Source: Streptomyces sp. CB01881 (GTDB taxonomy: Bacteria; Actinomycetota; Actinomycetes; Streptomycetales; Streptomycetaceae). Taken from it: a stretch of 64,000 nt of DNA. Position numbers and translations under genes: made by a program. The DNA lies in the NCBI RefSeq assembly GCF_002953255.1, contig NZ_CP026498.1, positions 9,388,066-9,452,065 on the forward strand, written 5' to 3'. The notes beneath the pieces are model-generated. The model was not told where the DNA came from, did not search any database, and saw only the letters and a list, made by a program, of their open reading frames with translations. Within the stretch, counting starts at the first letter, position 1. Each line of letters opens with the position of its first letter. Below, in pieces: positions 32,681-41,767 of the stretch.

Positions 32681-32822
32681 CGCGAGTTCTGACCGCAGCC
32701 AGGAAGCCGGGCTGCCTGTCCTTGATCGGCAGCCCGGCCGGGACCGACGCGCACGGCGGCCGTCCGGCGGCCCGTCGGCACCCGCGCTGTCGCCCGGCCC
32801 CGAAGGGCGCCGGCTGCGACCG

Positions 32823-34187
32823 TCAGTAGCCGCTGCCGCGCTTGACCTGGGCCCGCTCGACCTCGGTGGTCGCCCCCTTGTGGTCCAAGGTGGCACACGC
32901 ATCGGCGATGTCCTGGGTCAGGCGGTCGATCTGGCCGCGGCTCAGGGTCTCCTTGACCAGCGCCCTGAGGATCTTCACCCGCTCCGCTTTGGGCGGGAGC
33001 GTGTACGCCGGCACCATCCAGCCGCGCTCGGCCGAGAGTTGCCAGGCGATGTCGGACTCGTCGTAGGAGTGCTTGCCGGCGAGGCGGAAAGCGACCAGCG
33101 GCAGCTGTTCGAGATCGCTGCCGATCACTTCGAAGCGGCCGCTGTCACGCAGGTTCTCCGCCAACGCGTGGGCGTTCGTCTGCATCGTCTCCATGACGTA
33201 GGTGTAGCCCTGACGGCCCAGCCGCACGAAGTTGTAGTACTGCGCGAGCACCATCGACGCGCCGGTCGAGAAGTTCAGCGTGAACGTCGCATCGGTCTTG
33301 CCCAGGTAGTTCTCGTAGAACACGAGGTCCTTGGCCAGATCCGACTCCTCGCGGAAGACCAGCCAGCCGATGCCGGGGTAGACCAGGCCGTACTTGTGTC
33401 CCGAGACGTTGATCGATCGGACCTGCTCTAGCCGGAAGTCCCATTTCGAGTCCGGGTAGAGGAAGGGCCACACGAAGCCGCCGCTGGCGCCGTCCACGTG
33501 GATCGGGATGTCGAGGTCCCGCTTCTTGCGGATCTCCCGCAGGAGCTTGTCGATCCCGACGACGTCGTCCTTGTGGCCGGTGAACGTGGTGCCGACGACG
33601 GCGACGACGCCGATCGTGTTCTCGTCGAGGTGGGGCTCCACGTCCTCCGGGCCGATCGTGTACTTGCCCTCGGCGAGCGGCACGATCCGCGGCTCGACGT
33701 CGAAGTAGCGGCAGAACTTCTCCCACACGACATGAACGTCACCGCCGAAGACCAGGTTGGGCCGGTCGGCCGACAGGTTGGCCGCCTTACGACGCTCCCG
33801 CCACTTCCACTTCAGCGACAGCGCGCCGAGCATGATCGCCTCGGACGAGCCCTGGGTCCGGCACCCGGTGGTCCTGCCCGGCGCGTTGAAGAGGTCGGCG
33901 AGCATCCGCACGCAGCGCTGCTCGATCTCGGCGGAGATGGGGTACTCCGCATGATCGATGAAGTTCCGGTGGAGGTTCTCGGCGATGATCCGCTGCGCCT
34001 CCGGCTCCATCCACGTGGTGACGAACGTGGCGAGGTTGCGCTGCGGGTCGCCCTCCATGACGAGGTCCTCATCCACCAGCCGCATAGCGTCCGTCGCGGT
34101 CATGCCCTCCTCGGGAAAGGTCTCCGAGGGAGCGGGCACGGTCAGGAAACGGTTACCGAACAGGTCCCCGACATCACTCTTGGTCAT
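32823..34187 (-). CDS. gad: Glutamate decarboxylase
   Basis: A 454-aa PLP-dependent group II decarboxylase that converts glutamate to GABA and CO2. GadB-type motifs are DEDLVMEGDPQRNLATFVTTWMEPEA, GCRTQGSSEAIMLGAL, HVDGASGGFVWPF and the Schiff-base lysine in NVSGHKYGLVYPG. Length and start (ATG 34187, MTKSDVGDLF) match the family. It is monocistronic; no gadC-like antiporter is adjacent, so acid-resistance function is not evident, and GABA metabolism is equally likely. The 275 bases upstream, shared with the divergent P450, show no clear site. Confidence 0.95.
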   Translation of the reverse strand: MTKSDVGDLFGNRFLTVPAPSETFPEEGMTATDAMRLVDEDLVMEGDPQRNLATFVTTWMEPEAQRIIAENLHRNFIDHAEYPISAEIEQRCVRMLADLFNAPGRTTGCRTQGSSEAIMLGALSLKWKWRERRKAANLSADRPNLVFGGDVHVVWEKFCRYFDVEPRIVPLAEGKYTIGPEDVEPHLDENTIGVVAVVGTTFTGHKDDVVGIDKLLREIRKKRDLDIPIHVDGASGGFVWPFLYPDSKWDFRLEQVRSINVSGHKYGLVYPGIGWLVFREESDLAKDLVFYENYLGKTDATFTLNFSTGASMVLAQYYNFVRLGRQGYTYVMETMQTNAHALAENLRDSGRFEVIGSDLEQLPLVAFRLAGKHSYDESDIAWQLSAERGWMVPAYTLPPKAERVKILRALVKETLSRGQIDRLTQDIADACATLDHKGATTEVERAQVKRGSGY

Positions 34188-34462
34188 GTCGGCGACTCAA
34201 CCAGTTCCGGGCCGGGAGCCGTGCTCAGGACTCGTGCGCCGAATCGAAAGCACCCGAACGGTCTACCTTCCCGGTCCGCTCGCACGCCGTCTGCAAGGCC
34301 ATCACGACCCGGCACCGCAGGCGACCGGCGAGTCCGCCCGCGCCGGGGGTCTCCGCGCTGTGGCTACGCTCGGTCCCTCAGCAGTACGCGACCAATGACA
34401 TCGTCCGCACCGCCGTGGCCGCCCAGCGGCAGACGGCACTTGAAACGGCACAGGGATCGACC

Positions 34463-35650
34463 ATGGCCTCCTCACCCTTCGCCGACCCGGCGTTCTACGC
34501 AGACCGCTACCCCACCTACGCCGCCCTGCGCGCGGCCTCCCCCGTCCTGCAAGTGTCCTTGGACGGCGGTGCCGCCACCGCGGCGGTCGTCACCGGCTAC
34601 GACGAGGCCCGGCAGGCATTCACCGCCCCGCTGTCGAAGGACACCGGCGCGTACTTCGCCGGCCGACCGTCCGGCGGCCGGTCCCTGCACCCGGCCGTCG
34701 CACGCACCATGCTCGCCACCGATCCGCCCGAGCACACCCGGCTCCGGCGGCTGGTGACCAGGGCGTTCACGCCGGCCCGGGTCGACGGTCTGCGCCCCTA
34801 CATCCGTTCGCTCGCCGAGCAGCTCGTGGGGACGTGGGAGCCCGGCACCGAGGTCGACCTCGTCGAGGAGCTGGCCGGGCCCCTGCCGGTCACCGTCATC
34901 TGCCAGCTCCTGGGAGTCCCCCCGGTCGACCGCCCCTCGATCCGCTCCTGGTCGACCGACCTGTTCGCCACCGGCGACCACCGGCGGATCGACGCCGCGT
35001 CCCACGCCGTGGCCGGCTACATGTCGGAGCTGATCGGCAGCAAGCGCACGCGCCCGGACCGCTCGCTGCTCTCCGACCTGATCGCGGTCCACGACGAGGA
35101 CGCCGGCCGGCTCAGCGAGGACGAGCTGCTCTCCCTCGCCGTGCTGCTGCTGGTCGCCGGCCACGAGACCACCACCGCGGCGATCGGCAACGCCGTGCTG
35201 GCGCTGCTCCAGCACCCCGCCGAGCTGGAGCGCCTGCGCACCGACCCGCACCGCATCCGGACCGCCGTCGACGAGCTGCTCCGGTACGACTCCGCGGTCA
35301 GCATCGCCACCTGGCGGTGGGCACCCGAGGAGGTGGATCTCAGCGGCACCGCGGTGCCCGCCGGCAGCCCGGTCTTCGTGTGCCCGGGCGCGGCCAACCG
35401 CGACCCCGGGAGGTTCCCCGACCCCGACCGGCTCGACCTCGGCCGCGCGAACGCCGCCGGCCATCTGGCCTTCGGCCACGGGATCCACCGCTGCCTCGGC
35501 GCACCGCTGGCCCATGCGGAGGTCGAGATCGTGCTCGGCGTCCTCCTGGAGCGCTTCCCCCGTCTGCAGCTGGCGGCCCCTGCCGACCGGCTCGTCCGGC
35601 GGCAGTCCCGGCTGGTCCGCGGCCTCGTCGCCCTGCCGGTGAGCCTCTAG
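34463..35650 (+). CDS. Cytochrome P450
   Basis: A 395-aa soluble bacterial class I P450. It shows the I-helix oxygen-activation motif AGHETTTAAIG, the ExxR pair in DELLRYDSAVS and the heme-thiolate loop FGHGIHRCLGAPLAHAE. The C-terminal QSRLVRGLVALPV is typical. ATG 34463 follows AGGGA; an in-frame ATG 48 bases upstream is possible. No ferredoxin or reductase gene is adjacent. It is 2.2 kb beyond the RiPP unit and separated by gad, so a link to that pathway is only a possibility. Confidence 0.93.
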   Translation: MASSPFADPAFYADRYPTYAALRAASPVLQVSLDGGAATAAVVTGYDEARQAFTAPLSKDTGAYFAGRPSGGRSLHPAVARTMLATDPPEHTRLRRLVTRAFTPARVDGLRPYIRSLAEQLVGTWEPGTEVDLVEELAGPLPVTVICQLLGVPPVDRPSIRSWSTDLFATGDHRRIDAASHAVAGYMSELIGSKRTRPDRSLLSDLIAVHDEDAGRLSEDELLSLAVLLLVAGHETTTAAIGNAVLALLQHPAELERLRTDPHRIRTAVDELLRYDSAVSIATWRWAPEEVDLSGTAVPAGSPVFVCPGAANRDPGRFPDPDRLDLGRANAAGHLAFGHGIHRCLGAPLAHAEVEIVLGVLLERFPRLQLAAPADRLVRRQSRLVRGLVALPVSL

Positions 35651-35923
35651 GCGCTTGCGGTGGGGGGTCGGGATCCTCACCTTCCCCGCACCGCAAGCCC
35701 CGGCTCTCCGCCGCTGCGGACCACTTTCCGGAGAAGCCTCGGGCGAGGCCCGTCTGCGCTCTCCCGGCGTGTCCGATCACGTGCCGACGACCAGGCGGAC
35801 CGGCGCTGGACGGCGGACGGCCACACCCGGCACACCCATTGCTCACCAACCGACAGGCCTTTAAACAGTAGGACAACAACCCACTCTGACTATGAATTGG
35901 CGAGCGAAGCGCGAATGTTGATG

Positions 35924-35929
35924 TAGAAT
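35924..35929 (+). promoter_or_regulatory. -10-like TAGAAT upstream of the 50-aa gene
   Basis: TAGAAT lies 74 bases before the ATG at 36004 in an AT-rich patch (35860-35935) that stands out from its surroundings. A TTGGCG is present at 35897 but the 21-base spacing is too long for a standard -35. The remaining part of 35651-36003 shows nothing else. Confidence 0.35.
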
Positions 35930-36003
35930 CATAGGCGCAAGGGTGCCTTGGGGTCGATGCTGAAGCCATCGGCAGGTCACCCGCCGACAGGGGGAACGAC
36001 GTC

Positions 36004-36156
36004 ATGAACCACCATCTCGACACCGCGCGCGCCATCATCAACGAGCGGATGCGGGAGGCCGAGCAGCACCGCCTCGCCCACGCGCTGCACCTGAAGAACC
36101 GCGCCGAAGCCAAGACCCGGCGGGCACGCCTGCTCCTCGCCCGCCTCGGCGGATGA
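36004..36156 (+). CDS. Small basic helical protein, 50 aa
   Basis: A 50-residue protein from ATG 36004, with GGGGAA upstream. It is one long predicted amphipathic helix rich in Arg, Lys, His, Glu and Ala (ARAIINERMREAEQHRLAHAL, KNRAEAKTRRARLLLARLGG). There are no Cys residues and no signal peptide. Similar short basic proteins are common in Streptomyces genomes without known function; nucleic acid binding would fit the charge. Confidence 0.55.
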   Translation: MNHHLDTARAIINERMREAEQHRLAHALHLKNRAEAKTRRARLLLARLGG

Positions 36157-36175
36157 GCATCGCCCCGGCAGGCCG

Positions 36176-37092
36176 TCACCCACAGCGTGACGGCCGGACC
36201 AGTGGTCGGCCGTCGGGTCGTTGACCTGGGAGCAGCGCAACGGAAGCCTCCGCGCGGACGGGCTCAGGACGCGGCGCGCAGGCCCTTGCGGGATGTCGAG
36301 GTCGGCGGCCCGTCGGTAGTGCCCGGCCCTGGTGAGCCGGTCGAGGTGCTCGCGCTTCGCCGCCAGGCGCTTCCCAGTGACGGGCACCGCGCCGGCGGAC
36401 CCGCCGGCGGCCCCGTCCACGGACTCCGACGAGCCGGGTGCCGCCTTCCCGCTGCGGGCGTCCTCCGGACTGCGGCGCAGCACGCCTGCCGGATCGACGC
36501 GGCACACGGCGACACGAACGCCCCGACCGGCAGCGCGCACTGGGTGCCCGGAAGCCGTGTCCTCCCACAGCATCGCGAGGAACAGCGGGACGAGGCCGGA
36601 GCGGACCGCTCCGCCTGAGCCGGCGTCACCTGATCCCGAAGTCGTTCCGTCAACTCGGCCGGCGCCGCGGTGAAAGGCGACGCTCCGCCGCCGGGCCTCG
36701 AAGGGCCGAGGAACCGGCCCTCGCGGTGGTCCAGGGTGACGGCGTCGTCGGTGGAGACCAGGACCTTGCGGCTCCCTCCGCCCGGTACGCCGCATCCGCC
36801 CAGTCCTTCGCCGGCCGGAACGCCCGGTCCACCTCGGGTCCGACACCAAGGACCACCTCGGGCCAGGGCCCGCCGCGCGGCACTGCCCCGGTCGCCTGCC
36901 GCAGCCGCTCCAGAGCGTCCCCGAGGTCTCCGCGGTGCGGGTTTGCCGGATCCCGCGCCGCCTGGCCCGCACCCTCACCGCACGGCGCCGACGGACAGGT
37001 GGCATCGCCCGAGCCCTGAGCGCGGCCCGGCCGGCAGTGGCGGGACGCCTCGGGATTGCCGGTGCCCGCAGCCCGGAGAACTCCCGCATCAC
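36176..37092 (-). pseudogene. Probable decayed gene of unknown family
   Basis: Coding-like minus-strand sequence is spread over three frames. One frame reads GDLGDALERLRQATGAVPRG and WPEVVLGVGPEVDRAFRPAKDWADAAYRAEGA. A second then continues as KVLVSTDDAVTLDHREGRFLG and PAELTERLRDQVTPAQAERSAP, and a third as SGLVPLFLAMLWEDTASGHPV and KRLAAKREHLDRLTRAGHYRRAADL. The switches suggest at least two frameshifts in a former gene. I do not recognise the family. The whole 36.2-37.4 kb stretch has no intact gene that I can support. Confidence 0.4.
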
Positions 37093-37441
37093 CAGTCACA
37101 ATGAACGTCTTCCGTCTCAGGAAACCCGTGCTGTCACCATTCATCGGATCAAGCATCAAATATCGAGCACGCGTTTCACACATCGCCCCCTTCGGACGGC
37201 CCCGATGCTCTAGATTGACTGTCACTTCGCACAGTTGGAAGCGGAGCGGCAAATGATGATCTACAGGTCCGGCGCCGCGGACGGCGAGCAGCCGTGTCCC
37301 CGGCGGAAGACGTGGAGGTGATCAATTCCTGGCGCCCGAGTGGGGCCTCGGGCGTGGAGGGCAACCGTCGACGGTTTCCCGTACGCCTCGGGACCCTGGC
37401 GGGATATTCACATCCGCCGGCGCCCGGGTGGGATGTTCACG

Positions 37442-37479
37442 TGGCACCGCAATAGGCGGTTGGCACCGCAATAGGCGGT
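37442..37479. repeat. 19-bp tandem duplication upstream of the EPS operon
   Basis: TGGCACCGCAATAGGCGGT occurs twice head to tail, 114 bases before the first EPS gene. It may be a duplicated regulator site or a simple replication slip. Confidence 0.9.
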
Positions 37480-37527
37480 TTGCCATTCGGGGGGGGCGGG
37501 GCGTCCCCGAGGGGAACAGTGCGGCAC

Positions 37528-37579
37528 GGGAGGCGGGGCCTCCCGAGGGGAGGAACAGGGCGGGAGGCGCAGGTCTCCC
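37528..37579 (+). promoter_or_regulatory. Leader hairpins before the EPS operon
   Basis: Two small stem-loops precede the ribosome binding site. GGGAGGC/GCCTCCC with a GGG loop lies at 37528-37544, and a weaker GGGAG/CTCCC lies at 37562-37579. Each is followed by a GGGGAGGAA-type sequence, so the segment looks like a short duplicated unit. The hairpins could slow transcription or mask translation of the first gene. Confidence 0.4.
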
Positions 37580-37592
37580 GGGGGGAGGAACC

Positions 37593-39122
37593 GTGTGGAG
37601 CGAACACGTCGAACCCACTGCCGACCTGGAGGGGGCCGTGGAGCAGGGGGAAGGAGAATTAGTCGGCCCGTTTCTACCGGCGCGGGGGCGTCGGCTGAAC
37701 GGGAGAATCAGCCGGCCCGCGATCGACTGGGAGCAGCAGTACCGCCGTGCTGTGATCATCAGCGATACCGCGGCCACCGCCTTCGTGGTGGCGGCGATAG
37801 GCCGATTCTTCGGGGTCCGGCACGCGGCCAACTGGCACGAGAAATGGGGAATTCTCGCCTTCTGCACCGAGCTGCTGGTGATGGGATCGCTTGCGGTGAC
37901 CCGGTCGTGGGCTCCGGCCGTGCTCGGCCAGGGCGCCGAGGAATTCCGCCGGCTCGGACGCTCATTGTTCACGGCCGCCGTCGTCCTGGCGCTCGGCGGG
38001 ATCGCCCTCACCTCGCACAACATCAAGCTCTGGGTGTTCGTCGCGATCCCGGCGATCACGCTCACCACCATGACCGAGCGGTATCTGCTGCGCCTGTGGC
38101 TGCACAAACAGCGGAAAGAAGGACGGTGCCTGCGCCCGGTGCTCGCTGCCGGGAGCCCGGCCACCGTGCGCGACCTGATCGCCCGGACCCGCAAGTTCCC
38201 GCACCTCGGCTGGCGGGTGGAGGCGGTGTGCACGTCGCACGGTCTCGGGCCCAACCGTGACCGGCTGGACGAAGTGCCGGTCGTCGGCCGGCTGACGGAG
38301 GTCGCCAATCACGTCCGCCGCGACGGCTACCGGGTCGTCGCGGTCACGCCGGACCCGCACTGGTCACCGGACCGGCTGCAGCGGCTGGCCTGGAACCTCG
38401 AAGGCGGCGACGCCGAGATGGTCGTGGCCCCCGTGCTGATGGAGGTGGCCGGCCCGCGGCTGCACGTCGATGCGGTGCTCGGGATCCCGATGCTGCGGGT
38501 CAGCATGCCGGCCTTCACCGGGGGTCACCGGGCGGTCAAGGAGGTCGTCGACCGACTGGGTGCCGCGGTCCTGCTGATCCTGTTCGCACCGCTGATGCTG
38601 CTCGTCGGGCTGCTCGTGCTGGTGGACAGTCCGGGCGGGGCCTTCTATCGACAGCACAGGGTGGGCAAGGACGGCCGGGAGTTCACCCTGGTCAAGTTCC
38701 GCACCATGGTCGCCGGGGCCGACCGGGCACGGGCCGCACTGGCCGACCGCAACGAGGGCGCCGGCCTGCTGTTCAAGCTCCGCCGGGACCCGCGGGTGAC
38801 CCGGGTGGGAGGAGTGCTGCGCCGGTACTCGATCGACGAGCTCCCGCAGCTGCTCAACGTGGTCACCGGCTCGATGTCGCTGGTCGGTCCGCGGCCTCCG
38901 CTACCGGAGGAGTCCGCCGCGTACGGCCCGGACATCCGGCGGCGGCTGCTCGTCAAGCCCGGGCTCACGGGCCTGTGGCAGATCAGCGGACGCAGCGACC
39001 TGCCGTGGGAGGAGGCGGTCCGGCTGGACCTGCGGTACGTGGAGGACTGGTCGCTCGCCCTGGACGCGGTGATTCTCTGGAAGACGCTGCGCGCGGTGCT
39101 GCAGGGGCGGGGGGCCTACTGA
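37593..39122 (+). CDS. Exopolysaccharide priming sugar-phosphate transferase (WcaJ/WbaP type)
   Basis: A 509-aa polyisoprenyl-phosphate hexose-1-phosphate transferase that starts the repeat unit on the membrane lipid carrier. About four N-terminal membrane helices (residues about 45-155) precede a Rossmann-like CoA-binding domain (160-300). The C-terminal catalytic bacterial sugar transferase domain contains KEVVDRLGAAVLLILFAPLM, GKDGREFTLVKFRTM, RRYSIDELPQLLNVVTGSMSLVGPRP and KPGLTGLWQISGRSD. GTG 37593 is chosen because GGGAGGAA precedes it. It is the first gene of the EPS operon. Confidence 0.94.
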   Translation: MWSEHVEPTADLEGAVEQGEGELVGPFLPARGRRLNGRISRPAIDWEQQYRRAVIISDTAATAFVVAAIGRFFGVRHAANWHEKWGILAFCTELLVMGSLAVTRSWAPAVLGQGAEEFRRLGRSLFTAAVVLALGGIALTSHNIKLWVFVAIPAITLTTMTERYLLRLWLHKQRKEGRCLRPVLAAGSPATVRDLIARTRKFPHLGWRVEAVCTSHGLGPNRDRLDEVPVVGRLTEVANHVRRDGYRVVAVTPDPHWSPDRLQRLAWNLEGGDAEMVVAPVLMEVAGPRLHVDAVLGIPMLRVSMPAFTGGHRAVKEVVDRLGAAVLLILFAPLMLLVGLLVLVDSPGGAFYRQHRVGKDGREFTLVKFRTMVAGADRARAALADRNEGAGLLFKLRRDPRVTRVGGVLRRYSIDELPQLLNVVTGSMSLVGPRPPLPEESAAYGPDIRRRLLVKPGLTGLWQISGRSDLPWEEAVRLDLRYVEDWSLALDAVILWKTLRAVLQGRGAY

Positions 39123-39195
39123 TGCGCGGGGGGCGTCGACCGATCGACGCGCGGACGGCCGGCCGCAAGGGCCTGCCCGAGGGGAGGAACGGATC

Positions 39196-40512
39196 ATGAG
39201 GGTCAGTGTCCTGGGGCTCGGCTACGTGGGCTGCGTGTCGGCCGCGTGCCTGGCCAGCCTGGGCCACGAGGTCATCGGGGTGGACGTGAACCAGGTGAAG
39301 GTCGACCTGGTCAACGAGGGCAGGGCCCCGGTGGTCGAGGAGCGGATCGGCGAGCTCATCGCCGAGGTCGTGCGGTCCGGGGCGTTGCGCGCCACCGGCG
39401 ACGTCCGTGAGGCGATCATGGGCAGCGAGGTTTCGCTGGTCTGCGTGGGCACGCCGTCGGAGCCCAACGGCAGCCTGTGCACCACCTACCTGGAGCGGGT
39501 CACCGAGCAGATCGGTGCCGCGGTGGCCGAGCGGGGTGGGCGGCAGACCGTCGTGTTCCGCAGCACCATGCTCCCGGGCACCTGCCTGAACCTGCTGGTA
39601 CCGATCCTGGAGAAGTACGCCGGCGGCACGGCCGGGGTGGACTTCGGGGTCGCGGTCAACCCGGAGTTCCTGCGCGAGGGCACCAGCGTGCGGGACTTCT
39701 TCGACCCGCCCAAGACCGTCATCGGCGAGCTCGACCCGGCGAGCGGCGACGTCGTCGCGGCGCTGTACGACGGACTGCCCGGCGAGGTGTTCCGGGTGCC
39801 GGTCCCGACGGCCGAGGCGATCAAGTACGCGGACAACGCGTTCCACGGCCTCAAGATCGGCTTCGCGAACGAGCTGGGTGCGGTGTGCCGGGCGCTCGGG
39901 GTGGACTCGCACCAGGTGATCGACGTGTTCCTGGCCGACCGCAAGCTGAACATCAGCCCCGCCTACCTGCGGCCCGGCTTCGCCTTCGGCGGCTCCTGCC
40001 TGCCCAAGGACCTGCGCAGCCTGGTCCACGCGGCGCGGCAGGCCGACGTCGCGGTGCCCATCCTCTCCCACGTGCTGCCCTCCAACCACGAACACCTGCA
40101 GCGCGCGGTGGAGTTGGTCGAGCGCACCGGCAGGCGTCGGGTGGGCCTGTTCGGCCTGTCCTTCAAGCCCGGTACCGACGACCTCCGCGAGAGCCCGCTC
40201 GTCGAGCTGGCGGAGAGGCTCTTCGGCAAGGGCTACGACCTGCGGATCTACGACCCCAACGTGAACCTCTCCCGGCTGCTCGGCGCGAACCGCGAGTACA
40301 TCGAGACCAGGCTGCCGCACCTCGCGCAGCTGCTCGCGACGTCCGTCGACGAGGTGCTCGACCACGCCGAGGTGTGCGTGGTCGGGACCAGGGACCCGGA
40401 CGTGCTGTCGGCGTTGCCCCACGGCAACGGCCCGGTGATCGTCGACCTCGTCCACCTTCCCGACGCCGAGGCGCGCCGGACCGAACCGGGGTACGTGGGC
40501 CTTGCCTGGTGA
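39196..40512 (+). CDS. Nucleotide-sugar 6-dehydrogenase, GDP-mannose (AlgD) type likely
   Basis: A 438-aa NAD-dependent dehydrogenase that oxidises C6 of a nucleotide sugar to a uronic acid. It has the Rossmann motif GLGYVG, NPEFLREGTSVRDFFDP, the catalytic cysteine in FGGSCLPKDLRSL, and a C-terminal NAD/UDP-binding domain. The GGSCLPKD form and the REYIETRLPHL segment resemble AlgD (GDP-mannose dehydrogenase) more than the usual UDP-glucose enzyme Ugd, so GDP-mannuronate is the favoured product. UDP-glucuronate remains possible. The ribosome binding site GAGGGGAGGAA is clear. Confidence 0.88.
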   Translation: MRVSVLGLGYVGCVSAACLASLGHEVIGVDVNQVKVDLVNEGRAPVVEERIGELIAEVVRSGALRATGDVREAIMGSEVSLVCVGTPSEPNGSLCTTYLERVTEQIGAAVAERGGRQTVVFRSTMLPGTCLNLLVPILEKYAGGTAGVDFGVAVNPEFLREGTSVRDFFDPPKTVIGELDPASGDVVAALYDGLPGEVFRVPVPTAEAIKYADNAFHGLKIGFANELGAVCRALGVDSHQVIDVFLADRKLNISPAYLRPGFAFGGSCLPKDLRSLVHAARQADVAVPILSHVLPSNHEHLQRAVELVERTGRRRVGLFGLSFKPGTDDLRESPLVELAERLFGKGYDLRIYDPNVNLSRLLGANREYIETRLPHLAQLLATSVDEVLDHAEVCVVGTRDPDVLSALPHGNGPVIVDLVHLPDAEARRTEPGYVGLAW

Positions 40513-41767
40513 CGCGACGGGCGGCGACGGGCGGGGCCGTCGCGCGCTGATCCTGGTGGAGAACCTGTCGGTGCCGTTCGACCGGCGGGTGTGGCAGGAG
40601 TGCACGACGCTTCGTGACGCGGGCTGGACGGTGGACGTCATCTGCCCGCAGGGGAGCAAGCGGGACACGGAGCCGGAGGCGGTGATCGACGGGGTGCGGA
40701 TCCACCGGTACCCGTTGCGCGCGGCCACCGGGGGGCCGGCCGGCTACCTGCGGGAGTACGGATCGGCGTTGTGGCACACGGCCCGGCTGGCCCGCAGGGT
40801 CGGCCCGGTCGACGTGGTCCACGCCTGCAATCCGCCCGACCTGCTGTTCCTGCCGGCCCTGTGGCTGAAGCGGCGCGGCGCCCGGTTCGTGTTCGACCAG
40901 CACGACCTGGTGCCCGAGCTGTACCTCTCCCGCTTCGACCGCGGTGAGGACCTGCTCTACCGCGGCGTGTGCGCGCTGGAGCGGCTGACCTACCGGGCCG
41001 CGGACGTCGTGCTGGCCACGAACGAGAGCTACCGGGACGTCGCGCTGCGCCGTGGCGGCCGGCGCCCGGACGACGTCTTCGTAGTGCGCAGCGCGCCCGA
41101 CACCGAGCGGTTCCGGCCGGTGCCGCCCGAGCCGGAGCTGAAGCGCGGCAAGCCCCATCTGCTGTGCTACCTCGGCGTGATGGGGCCGCAGGACGGCGTC
41201 GACTACGCCCTGCGGGCCCTCGCGAAGCTGCGCGACGAGGTCGGGCGGACCGACTGGCACGCGGTGTTCGTCGGCGGCGGCGACACCTTCGACGCGATGG
41301 TCGAGCTGTCCCGGCGGCTCGGGCTCTCGGAGCAGGTGGAGTTCACCGGGCGCGTTCCGGACGCCGACCTGGTGCGGTACCTGTCCACCGCGGACGTGTG
41401 CCTCTCCCCCGACCCGCGCAATCCGCTCAACGACGTGTCGACCATGAACAAGGTCCTGGAGTACATGGTGATGGGCCGGCCGATCGTCTCGTTCGACCTC
41501 CGCGAGGCGCGGGTCTCCGCCGGTGACGCCGCCGTCTACGCGCCCGCCAACGACGAGACCCGGTTCGCCGAACTCGTCGCGCAGCTGCTGGACGATCCGG
41601 AGAGGCGGGCCCTGATGGGCAAGGTCGGCCAGGAGCGGATCAACGGGCCGCTGGCCTGGCGGAACTCCCAGCGGTCGCTGCTCGCCGCCTACGAAGCCGC
41701 CTGCCGGGACCGGGCTCCGGGGGCGGCGGGCGGCCCGGACCGGACGGGGAGAAGGCCGCTCCGTTGA
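40502..41767 (+). CDS. Glycosyltransferase family 4
   Basis: A 421-aa GT-B enzyme starting at TTG 40502, overlapping the dehydrogenase by 11 bases. The N-terminal ENLSVPFDRRVWQECTTLRDAGWTVDVICPQG and the C-terminal NDP-sugar binding region (EFTGRVPDADLVRYLSTADVCLSPDP with NKVLEYMVMGRPIVSFDL) are typical of GT4. It should add one sugar to the lipid-linked repeat unit on the cytoplasmic face. Donor and acceptor unknown. Confidence 0.92.
   Translation: MPGDATGGDGRGRRALILVENLSVPFDRRVWQECTTLRDAGWTVDVICPQGSKRDTEPEAVIDGVRIHRYPLRAATGGPAGYLREYGSALWHTARLARRVGPVDVVHACNPPDLLFLPALWLKRRGARFVFDQHDLVPELYLSRFDRGEDLLYRGVCALERLTYRAADVVLATNESYRDVALRRGGRRPDDVFVVRSAPDTERFRPVPPEPELKRGKPHLLCYLGVMGPQDGVDYALRALAKLRDEVGRTDWHAVFVGGGDTFDAMVELSRRLGLSEQVEFTGRVPDADLVRYLSTADVCLSPDPRNPLNDVSTMNKVLEYMVMGRPIVSFDLREARVSAGDAAVYAPANDETRFAELVAQLLDDPERRALMGKVGQERINGPLAWRNSQRSLLAAYEAACRDRAPGAAGGPDRTGRRPLR

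Noticed and set aside
34463..35650. P450 as a definite member of the RiPP pathway
   Set aside because: It is separated from the RiPP unit by a pseudogene remnant and a divergent gad gene; no sequence feature links them.
37218..37235. Inverted repeat ACTGT-N8-ACAGT as an EPS operator
   Set aside because: Only 5 bp arms, more than 350 bases from the first EPS gene, and next to decayed sequence; too weak to support.
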